Origin: an uncultured Clostridia bacterium
GTDB taxonomy: Bacteria > Bacillota > Clostridia > Christensenellales > UBA1242
DNA: 36,373 nt
NCBI GenBank assembly: GCA_944364445.1
Contig: CALVWC010000009.1
Location: 1 to 36,373, forward strand
Direction: 5' to 3'
Part shown: positions 26,891 through 32,997 of the stretch, in pieces
Layout of the letters: every line of letters starts with the position of its first letter
Numbering within the stretch: the first letter of the stretch is position 1
Notes under the pieces: model-generated
Told to the model about the DNA's origin: nothing
What the model saw: only the letters and a program-made list of their open reading frames with translations
The model's database searches: none
Position numbers and translations under genes: made by a program

Positions 26891-27517
26891 TCATTTAATT
26901 ATGAAAAACAATTCATTTATTTTGTTATGGCGTTTTGCTTTATCAAAAATTTGTTTTGTCACCTTGTCGCCCTCCTTCACAATAAGTTCACTGTTCATGC
27001 CAAGAAGGGTTTTGGCTGCCGTCTTTCCAAGATAATATGTTGGATTTAGATTGATGACAGGTGGAAGCGTCATTATTTCCACTTTCATATCCTCTTTTTC
27101 AAAACGAGGAAATTTTCTTTTCTTTCTTTTAAAAGAAACAAACAAAACATCATCGCCACTATCCACAATATTCCGCGTTCCAACCTCGCATTTGTCAGTT
27201 ATAACTTTTTTCAAAGTTTTACCAGAAAAAACAAAACTGGAAATTCTGCCGTAGTCTTCACCAGTGTCAGAAATTACTTTTTTTCTAAGTTCCTCGCTTT
27301 CGCCACAAAGTTCCAAGTTCTTTTCGCTTTCAATTAAAAGATAGTTCGTGCTTGTTTTCACAAAATCCATATTCACAAAATATTCCTGCTCAGTTTCCTC
27401 GTCCACAATGATGTAGCCCGATTTTTTAAAGTTTTTAAAATCGATGTATGGTTTTAAAACATAACCCACACATTTCTTTTCTTCCACCGAAACAACCTGC
27501 TTTGCAATATTTTCCAT
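26891..27517 (-). CDS. PRC-barrel-like protein of unknown function
   Basis: The 208-residue product (from MENIAKQVVSVEEKKC) begins with a segment that resembles a PRC-barrel fold: KKCVGYVLKPYIDFKNFKKS, then GYIIVDEETEQEYFVNMDFV. A second similar unit may follow (GEDYGRISSFVFSGKTLKKV, about residue 100). The C-terminal part (SELIVKEGDKVTKQIFDKAK) resembles the 'entry/open-ended helix' segment seen in some clostridial PRC-barrel proteins. I chose the start at 27517 because AAGGAG lies 6 nt upstream; an in-frame ATG 13 codons earlier has no ribosome site. No signal or membrane segment is visible. PRC barrels occur in RNA-processing and photosynthetic-centre proteins as a general binding module, so no function is assigned. 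It is divergent from the DUF1858 gene. Confidence 0.8.
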   Translation of the reverse strand: MENIAKQVVSVEEKKCVGYVLKPYIDFKNFKKSGYIIVDEETEQEYFVNMDFVKTSTNYLLIESEKNLELCGESEELRKKVISDTGEDYGRISSFVFSGKTLKKVITDKCEVGTRNIVDSGDDVLFVSFKRKKRKFPRFEKEDMKVEIMTLPPVINLNPTYYLGKTAAKTLLGMNSELIVKEGDKVTKQIFDKAKRHNKINELFFIIK

Positions 27518-27603
27518 ACCAACTCCTTGAAGCATATTATGAAATAACCTTTTCAAAAAAAACTAAACGGCAAAATTAGACAAATTTTTATCCAGGAAAA
27601 TCT

Positions 27604-27632
27604 TTGACAAAATCAATATTTTGTGCTAGAAT
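27604..27632 (+). promoter_or_regulatory. Promoter of the DUF1858 gene
   Basis: A perfect TTGACA (27604-27609), a 17-bp spacer and TAGAAT (27627-27632) with an extended TGC lie 20 bp upstream of the ATG at 27653. Its position shows that an earlier in-frame GTG at 27623 is not the start. Confidence 0.85.
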
Positions 27633-27652
27633 ACGAAAGCAAAGGAGAAGTT

Positions 27653-27880
27653 ATGAAAAAGAAAGAAGAAAAAGAGATGATTAATAAAGACATGACAATC
27701 GGCGAAGTTTTGGAAAAAGATGAAAATCTTGCCGATGTTTTTATGGGATTTGGTATGCACTGCATTTCCTGCCCAGTAAGCCAAATGGAAACCGTGGAAG
27801 AGGCTTGCCTTGTGCACGGTGTTGACACCGATTTTGTTCTTAAAAAATTAAATGAAAATGTAAAAACTAAGAAAAAATAA
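27653..27880 (+). CDS. DUF1858 domain protein (small, Cys-containing)
   Basis: This 75-residue protein is nearly all one DUF1858 domain. It has the family phrases MTIGEVLEKDENLADVFMGF, MHCISCPVSQMETVEEAC and HGVDTDFVLKKLN. The family is found as small stand-alone proteins and beside redox enzymes such as hybrid-cluster-type proteins; its biochemical role is not established. The CISC pair plus a third Cys (in EEAC) could bind metal or form a disulfide; that is inference. The start was chosen from AAAGGAG 5 nt before the ATG and the promoter just upstream. It is a single-gene unit, with its own promoter and a terminator at 27902-27929. Confidence 0.92.
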   Translation: MKKKEEKEMINKDMTIGEVLEKDENLADVFMGFGMHCISCPVSQMETVEEACLVHGVDTDFVLKKLNENVKTKKK

Positions 27881-27901
27881 AGAAAAACGCAAAAAAATAA
27901 G

Positions 27902-27929
27902 AAAAAATAGCAAATTTTTGCCATTTTTT
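27902..27929. terminator. Bidirectional terminator between DUF1858 gene and hflX
   Basis: AAAAAATAGCAAA pairs with TTTGCCATTTTTT with one mismatch around a very short loop. The A run on one side and T run on the other give a T tract in both directions. The converging DUF1858 gene (plus) and hflX (minus) end on its two sides. Confidence 0.75.
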
Positions 27930-27947
27930 ATTTGCATACATGTTCAC

Positions 27948-29027
27948 TTAAGAAAATAACACTTCACTAATCACTTTTTTTAGTTTTTCCAGATTTATCC
28001 TCTTTTTGACGGAAAAAGGAATTTCGTTTTCTTTCACTTCAAAAGGCGTTTTAACAAGGTCGGTTTTGTTTAAGATGACAATCCGCTTGTTTGTTGCACC
28101 AATTGAATTTAAAATTTCGTTTGTGATTTCAATGTTCTTTTCATAATTCTTATCAGAAACATCCACCACATGCAAAACTAAGTCAGCATCTCTTATTTCA
28201 TCCAAGGTGGAAGAGAAACTTTCCACAAGTTCGTGAGGAAGTTTACTTATAAAGCCAACTGTGTCGGTGAGAATGCAAAACTTGTTCTCCCCCAAAAACA
28301 TTCTTCGTGAAGTTGTTTCAAGCGTGGCAAAAAGTTTGTCTTGAACATAGATGTTTTCACGCGTTAAAAGGTTGAAAAGTGAACTTTTGCCAGCGTTTGT
28401 GTAGCCACCTATCACCACGCTTTTAATTCCCGCTTTTTTTCTGGCGATTTTGTTTTGTTCGCGCGAGCGCTTTATTTTTTCAAGTTCGCGTGAAAGAGAG
28501 TTTATCCCCTCTTCAAGTTTACGCCTGTCAAGTTCCAACTTTGTTTCTCCTGGTCCTCTCATGCCAGCACCAGAACCAAACCTTCCTTGTGAGCCTTGCA
28601 TGGAAGATAGACGAGTTAAAAGATATTTGTTTTGCGCCAACTTCACCTCAATCTTTCCCTCGTTTGAATTTGCGTTAAGGGCAAAGATGTCGATGATAAG
28701 AAGAATTCTGTCCAAAACTTTCACACCAACAGCATCGCTTAAATTTTTAAGTTGTGAACCAGTAAGTTTATCATCCACCACCAAAACATCAATATCATTA
28801 GTTTTAACGAATTCGGCAATTTCTTGAACTTTACCACTTCCAATGAATGTGCTTTTTGTGAGTGCCTTGCCGTCTTGATAAAAAATTTTAACCACTTCTA
28901 AGTGTGCACTTTTGCACAACCTTTCAATTTCGGCAAATTGAAACTCTTTGTCCGTATCTTTCAAAATCGGACAAAACACAACCGCTCTTTCCACTTTTTC
29001 TTCTTGCAGATTTATTAATTTGCTCAT
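27948..29027 (-). CDS. hflX: Ribosome-associated GTPase HflX
   Basis: HflX is a GTPase that binds the large ribosomal subunit and splits stalled or heat-damaged 70S ribosomes. The 359-residue protein has the N-terminal HflX domain (TFIGSGKVQEI at 60-70; VLDRILLIIDIF about 104-115), the linker motif RGPGETK (157-163), the G1 loop GYTNAGKSS (208-216), G3 (DTVGFI) and G4 (NKTD). It is shorter than many HflX proteins because the C-terminus stops soon after the G domain. In the usual DRT...IFAxRA segment this protein has DRI and ALNA. No ribosome site is visible before the ATG; a promoter -10 box ends only 6 bp upstream, so a leaderless transcript is predicted. It lies downstream of a small lipoprotein gene on the same strand. 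Confidence 0.96.
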   Translation of the reverse strand: MSKLINLQEEKVERAVVFCPILKDTDKEFQFAEIERLCKSAHLEVVKIFYQDGKALTKSTFIGSGKVQEIAEFVKTNDIDVLVVDDKLTGSQLKNLSDAVGVKVLDRILLIIDIFALNANSNEGKIEVKLAQNKYLLTRLSSMQGSQGRFGSGAGMRGPGETKLELDRRKLEEGINSLSRELEKIKRSREQNKIARKKAGIKSVVIGGYTNAGKSSLFNLLTRENIYVQDKLFATLETTSRRMFLGENKFCILTDTVGFISKLPHELVESFSSTLDEIRDADLVLHVVDVSDKNYEKNIEITNEILNSIGATNKRIVILNKTDLVKTPFEVKENEIPFSVKKRINLEKLKKVISEVLFS

Positions 29028-29033
29028 ATGAAA

Positions 29034-29062
29034 ATTTTAGCATAAAAATGTGATTTTTTCAA
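29034..29062 (-). promoter_or_regulatory. Promoter of hflX, abutting the start codon
   Basis: On the minus strand TTGAAA (29057-29062), a 17-bp spacer and TAAAAT (29034-29039) preceded by an extended TGC form a good promoter. Only 6 bp separate the -10 box from the hflX ATG, which places the transcription start at or next to the start codon. Confidence 0.75.
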
Positions 29063-29078
29063 GTTTTTAACACCTTTT

Positions 29079-29756
29079 TCACGCATTTTCTTCACTTTTT
29101 GCTAAGATTTTTCCATCAACTGTGGAAAATACAATGCTAAAACTTTCACCTTCATAATCAAGGCAAGTGAAACACCAATAAAGGTTATCAAAACTGTTTT
29201 CTTTTTCTCTTAAAACTCGAAGATAACACTCGGCGTTAAAATTGTTATAACTTTTTTGGCTTTCAAGTTCTTCTTTAAGATTTTCGCAAGCGATGTTTAA
29301 AGCTTCTTGATAGTCTATTCCAAACTCATCAGAAATTCTTGTTAGTTCCACACTTAAATCTTCATAATTTAAAGTGAAAGTTTCACCAAAATTAAAAAGG
29401 TTGACAATGTCCGCCATAAAACCAACAGACATATCATCTGCCAAAAGTTCGACATCATAGGAATTTGTGCCGTCATTTAAAACAACTTCCAGCGTGCTGT
29501 CACTGCTTCCATTTTTAAAGGTCAAAGTCAACAATGCAAAGTCAACAGGTTCTGTGCTTTGCCCATTATATAGATAGGTAGATTCTCGCTCGCCAACAGA
29601 GAGTGTGGCATAAAAGGAATCATTTTCGCCGAAATAAAACTCTTTTGTTATCTCCGACATATTCTCTTCCACAAAATTATTTATCGTTTTACCGCACCCA
29701 GCTACTCCAAAAAGAACGAAAACAAGTGAAAATGCCACAATTAATTTTTTCATCAT
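29079..29756 (-). CDS. Small lipoprotein of unknown function
   Basis: The 225-residue product starts MMKKLIVAFSLVFVLFG and has a lipobox VAGC about 20 residues in, so it should be exported, lipidated and anchored outside the membrane. The mature part is acidic, beta-rich in its first half (repeated strand-like stretches such as YATLSVGERESTYLYNG) and helical about residues 145-175 (DYQEALNIACENLKEELES). It ends with a strand-rich segment including YWCFTCLDYEGESFSIVFS and DGKILAKSEE, which somewhat recalls a PepSY-type fold, but I cannot assign a family. The start is set by AAGGAG 7 nt before ATGATG; an in-frame ATG 8 codons earlier overlaps the ribosome site. A TATAAT at 29784-29789 (minus) may be its -10 box. 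It is divergent from the aldolase gene. Confidence 0.85.
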   Translation of the reverse strand: MMKKLIVAFSLVFVLFGVAGCGKTINNFVEENMSEITKEFYFGENDSFYATLSVGERESTYLYNGQSTEPVDFALLTLTFKNGSSDSTLEVVLNDGTNSYDVELLADDMSVGFMADIVNLFNFGETFTLNYEDLSVELTRISDEFGIDYQEALNIACENLKEELESQKSYNNFNAECYLRVLREKENSFDNLYWCFTCLDYEGESFSIVFSTVDGKILAKSEENA

Positions 29757-29797
29757 AATTTTTCTCCTTACTTTTTTCATTTTATTATAATTTAGTT

Positions 29798-29825
29798 TTG
29801 TAAAAAAGAAGAAATGTGGTAAAAT
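29798..29825 (+). promoter_or_regulatory. Promoter of the aldolase gene
   Basis: TTGTAA (29798-29803), a 16-bp spacer and TAAAAT (29820-29825) with an extended TGG lie 31 bp upstream of the start codon at 29857. The -35 match is moderate. Confidence 0.65.
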
Positions 29826-29856
29826 ATTGCAAAAAGAGGCGAATTTTGGAGGAAAA

Positions 29857-30777
29857 ATGAAAACGCTTGATTTTTATTTTAAAGATAGCATAAAAAATGG
29901 TTATTGCCTTGGTGCATACAACTTTGTGAATATGGAAGTTTTGAAAGGCATTTGTATGGGCTCGGCAAAAACCAACTCTCCATGCTTAACTTCGGTCAGC
30001 GAAGGTGCGCTAAAATATATGGGCGAAGAATTTGTTTTGAATTTATTTAAAAGTGCAAAAAAAGAATTCAATATTCCTTTGTTTCTTCACTTAGACCACG
30101 GCAAAAGTTTTGAAATTTGCAAAAAGGCGGTAGATTTAGGCTTTGACTCTGTGATGATTGACGGAAGTGGTTTGCCTTTTGAAGAAAATGTGGCACTCAC
30201 CAAAAAAGTTGTGGATTATGCACATGAAAAAGGTGTGTTTGTGGAAGCAGAACTTGGAGTTTTGAAAGGTGTGGAAGATTTGGTTAGTGCTGACAAAAAC
30301 ATATACACAAATAAAGAAGAAGCAAAAATATTTGTGAAAAAAACAAAATGCGACTCCCTCGCCGTCGCCATTGGCACAAGTCATGGAGCATACAAATTTA
30401 AAGGCAAAGCAGAACTTAGATTTGACATTTTAAACGGAATTGAAAACGAACTTAAAAATTATCCACTTGTTCTTCATGGTGCTTCCAGTGTGCCACAAAA
30501 ATATGTGGATGTGATAAATTCTCATGGCGGAAAACTTTCTGGCGCAAAAGGAGTGGATGACGCACTTTTGCATGAGGCTTGCACAAAGCATAACATATTT
30601 AAAATCAACACCGACACAGACCTACGCCTTGCATATTTCTCCGTTCTGCGCACAAGTTTAGATGAGCATCCTGAAAACATTGATTTGAGAAAATTTAACA
30701 CTCAAGCAATAGAAGAAATTGCAAACTATGTTGCATATAAAAACGAACAAGTGTTCAACTGTGCAAATAAGGCTTAG
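29857..30777 (+). CDS. fba: Class II fructose-bisphosphate aldolase
   Basis: Class II aldolases are Zn2+ enzymes that cleave fructose 1,6-bisphosphate to glyceraldehyde 3-phosphate and dihydroxyacetone phosphate in glycolysis; relatives act on tagatose bisphosphate. The 306-residue product has HLDHG at 78-82 (Asp80 catalytic, His81 metal ligand), VEAELG about 129-134, His176 in TSHGAYK, His207 in VLHGAS, and the phosphate-binding KINTDTDLRLA near 249-259. The length is normal. GVLKGVEDLVS differs from the usual GxLGGxED, and HGASSVP from HGGSGVP. The start at 29857 has the ribosome site GGAGG 5 nt upstream; an in-frame TTG at 29827 precedes it and is less likely. radC follows 46 bp later with no terminator between, so they may be co-transcribed. 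Substrate cannot be fixed from sequence; fructose bisphosphate is likeliest. Confidence 0.95.
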   Translation: MKTLDFYFKDSIKNGYCLGAYNFVNMEVLKGICMGSAKTNSPCLTSVSEGALKYMGEEFVLNLFKSAKKEFNIPLFLHLDHGKSFEICKKAVDLGFDSVMIDGSGLPFEENVALTKKVVDYAHEKGVFVEAELGVLKGVEDLVSADKNIYTNKEEAKIFVKKTKCDSLAVAIGTSHGAYKFKGKAELRFDILNGIENELKNYPLVLHGASSVPQKYVDVINSHGGKLSGAKGVDDALLHEACTKHNIFKINTDTDLRLAYFSVLRTSLDEHPENIDLRKFNTQAIEEIANYVAYKNEQVFNCANKA

Positions 30778-30823
30778 AAAAACCACCTTAACTTTTTAAA
30801 AAACACAAAAAAGAGAGGATACT

Positions 30824-31570
30824 ATGGATAAAAGAAAAAACAACGATGTTTCTCATGACGGACATCGTGAAAGATTAACAAAACTAATTGAAGCATCTGG
30901 CATTGAAAATGTCAGCAAGGTGCAAGCGGTGGAATATTTTTTAACATATATCATGCCTCGCGGAGATGTAAATCCTCTTGCGCATCGCCTACTTGATAAG
31001 TTTGATAACTTTGGCAACATCATTGACGCCAGCGAAGGCGACTTAAAATCTGTTAAAGGAATTAATGAAAGAAGTGCTAAAAAGATTAAACTTTTCAACG
31101 AACTTATTTGGTATTATTCTTTCTCGCGCATGGCTAAGAAAATTTCTATGGATAATAAAGATGAGTTTTTGGATATGCTTGAACAACTTTTGCGTTTCAA
31201 AAAATCTGAAAATTTAGTGATTTTAGCGTTCAATAATAAATTCTATTTAACTCATAAAAGAAAATTTACTGACAGCGACTTAAAGCAAGTTGGCGTTTCA
31301 CCTTTTCAGCTTTATGATTTTATCTCCACAGCAAAACCTGCGTATATTTCCATCGCTCACAATCATCCCGGTGGCACAGCACGCCCATCGCAAGATGATT
31401 TGGACGCCATGACTTTTATTGAGGATTTGATTAAAAACTTTAAATGCAAACTTTTCGATAGTTATATCATAGGTGAAGATGGACTTTACAGCACAAGACA
31501 AAGTTGCTTTTTAAGAAATTTTGACAGCACAGGTCAAATTATGTCAGATGTAATAAAATTTGATAATTAA
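30824..31570 (+). CDS. radC: RadC-family JAB/MPN protein
   Basis: RadC-family proteins carry a helix-hairpin-helix segment followed by a JAB/MPN metalloprotease-like domain; their molecular role is unsettled despite the old DNA-repair name. The 248-residue product has an HhH-like segment (DLKSVKGINERSAKKIK, about 73-89) and the metal-binding motif HNHPGG...PSQDD (179-192). The segment usually reading hPREVF in this family is here VSPFQLYDF, so part of the family signature is lost. The N-terminal HxGHRERL start (HDGHRERLTKL, 11-21) is typical. AGAGAGG precedes the ATG. It lies 46 bp after the aldolase gene on the same strand and ends at a bidirectional terminator. Confidence 0.93.
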   Translation: MDKRKNNDVSHDGHRERLTKLIEASGIENVSKVQAVEYFLTYIMPRGDVNPLAHRLLDKFDNFGNIIDASEGDLKSVKGINERSAKKIKLFNELIWYYSFSRMAKKISMDNKDEFLDMLEQLLRFKKSENLVILAFNNKFYLTHKRKFTDSDLKQVGVSPFQLYDFISTAKPAYISIAHNHPGGTARPSQDDLDAMTFIEDLIKNFKCKLFDSYIIGEDGLYSTRQSCFLRNFDSTGQIMSDVIKFDN

Positions 31571-31611
31571 TAAAAAACACTGAAAAAACAATAAAAATTT
31601 AATAAAAAATA

Positions 31612-31640
31612 AAAAATAACGTGTAATTTGCGTTATTTTT
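31612..31640. terminator. Bidirectional terminator between radC and the uvrA operon
   Basis: AAAAATAACG (31612-31621) and CGTTATTTTT (31631-31640) form a perfect 10-bp stem with a 9-nt loop. T tracts lie on both strands, so it ends radC (plus) and the uvrA-walJ-unknown operon (minus). It overlaps the stop codon of the minus-strand gene. Confidence 0.85.
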
Positions 31641-32205
31641 CTTTGTCGTTCAAATTTTTGTCAAAACTATTAAGAGGAAGATTTTCATATTTTTCCATAG
31701 CATAAACTTTCATCTGAATTTCTTGATAGTTTTTAATTAAAGCATTATAGTCGTCACATATAGCGTTATATAAATCAACACATTCACAGAAATTTTGATA
31801 AAGGTCTTTTTTGTCTTTCTGGCTCACACTTTCACTGTTTAAACAAACTTTAACATCTTTTTTTATTTCCGTTAAATCTTCGCGCAAAGGAAAAAAATAG
31901 TTTTTCCAAATGGTTTTAAAGTTGGAACTTTCTTTTAAAATCTCCTCATTGAGTGCGTCGTGATAATCTTGCGAATTTTGAGCAACTGACTCTAAATATT
32001 CAAAAACTTTTTGCTTAAAGGGATTATCTTGAAGATTTTTATAACTCACTGAACAACGCTCGAAAAAACAATTCAACGCTTGATTTACGCTTTCTAAATA
32101 TTTATCCCAAGGCACAATCATAGCGTTTCTCATTCTGTCACGCATATACATCAAATGCTCAAGCGACTCTATTAAACTTTTATCAAATTTTTCCTGTTCG
32201 TCCAT
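31633..32205 (-). CDS. Unknown helical protein in the uvrA operon
   Basis: I do not recognise this 190-residue protein. It is charged and almost wholly helical in appearance, without signal or membrane segments: an amphipathic N-terminal part (EKFDKSLIESLEHLMYMRDR) and long Leu/Glu/Lys-rich helices through to 175. One part (YEYLE-like and KNLQDNPFKQKVFEYLES) and another (QNFCECVDLYNAICDDYNAL) could pair as a helical bundle or coiled coil. Its five Cys have no metal-site spacing. TAGGAG precedes the ATG. It starts 8 bp after the walJ-like stop codon, so it is translated from the uvrA-walJ mRNA. The gene is real by context; its function is open. Confidence 0.82.
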   Translation of the reverse strand: MDEQEKFDKSLIESLEHLMYMRDRMRNAMIVPWDKYLESVNQALNCFFERCSVSYKNLQDNPFKQKVFEYLESVAQNSQDYHDALNEEILKESSNFKTIWKNYFFPLREDLTEIKKDVKVCLNSESVSQKDKKDLYQNFCECVDLYNAICDDYNALIKNYQEIQMKVYAMEKYENLPLNSFDKNLNDKEK

Positions 32206-32213
32206 TTAATCTC

Positions 32214-32996
32214 CTATTTCAACCTAAATATCCTTGTTGGAATTGTGGATGCCACATCAATTTTAACATGAGTTCCTTCAATTATACCATTGTCTTTAAG
32301 TTTTGAAGATATGTAAGTGTATGCAAGGTCTGGAGTGTTGTTTTCCTTGCTTAAATGCGAAAGAACGATTTGCCGTGTGCCACTTTCAACAAGTTTCTTG
32401 GCAAAATCGGCTGAAGCGTCGTTGGAGAGATGTCCATTTTTTCCAGCAATTCTCATCTTTAAACTCAGCGGATATTTCTCGCACGCTCTTAACATCGACA
32501 AATCATGATTGGCCTCTAAGTAAATAAGTTGACTTCCTTTCACGCTGTTGAAAATCTTATCGTTGGTGTGCCCTAAATCTGTTAACACGCTCACTTTTTT
32601 ATCACCCTCATAAAAGGAAAAGCCAAAACATTTCACATCATGAGGAATTTCCACTGGCGCAACTTCAAGTTCACCAATTTGGAAATTATCTGTAAATATG
32701 CGCATATTTTCCTCTGATGCTCGCGTGAGTTTTGGATACAAACCTTTCCAAACATCGTTGTGTGCATAAATTGGCGTGTGAAACTTTTTGGAAAAGACAT
32801 CCAAACCTTTCATATGGTCAGAATGAGAATGTGTGATTATGACAGCATCAATATCTTCGCCTTTCACACCAATAAGCGACAATCGTTTCAGCGTTTCAGC
32901 GCATGAAATACCATCATCAATCAAAATTTTGGTTGACTCGGTTTCCAAATATGTTGCATTTCCGTCGCTTCCTGATGATAAATTAAAAACTCTCAA
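32214..32996 (-). CDS. walJ: MBL-fold hydrolase, YycJ/WalJ type
   Basis: This 260-residue metallo-beta-lactamase-fold protein matches the YycJ/WalJ group, which is predicted to be a metal-dependent nuclease-like hydrolase and is linked to the WalRK cell-wall regulon in many Bacillota. It has the opening SSGSDGNATYLE (7-18), the metal motif THSHSDH (55-61), VLTDLGHT about 136-143 and a late ILSHLS-type motif (VLSHLSKENN). The length is typical. The start is TTG at 32994-32996, with AGGAG 6 nt upstream inside the last codons of uvrA; the uvrA stop is 1 bp away, so translation is coupled. No walR/walK genes are in the window; here the gene is joined to uvrA instead. Confidence 0.92.
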   Translation of the reverse strand: MRVFNLSSGSDGNATYLETESTKILIDDGISCAETLKRLSLIGVKGEDIDAVIITHSHSDHMKGLDVFSKKFHTPIYAHNDVWKGLYPKLTRASEENMRIFTDNFQIGELEVAPVEIPHDVKCFGFSFYEGDKKVSVLTDLGHTNDKIFNSVKGSQLIYLEANHDLSMLRACEKYPLSLKMRIAGKNGHLSNDASADFAKKLVESGTRQIVLSHLSKENNTPDLAYTYISSKLKDNGIIEGTHVKIDVASTIPTRIFRLK

Positions 32997-32997
32997 A

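Noticed and set aside
27623..27652. GTG start 10 codons earlier for the DUF1858 gene
   Set aside because: It overlaps the -10 box and would be outside the transcript; the ATG at 27653 has AAAGGAG in place.
27613..27924. 103-codon minus-strand frame opposite the DUF1858 gene
   Set aside because: It is antisense to a recognised domain, spans the promoter and terminator and has no ribosome site.
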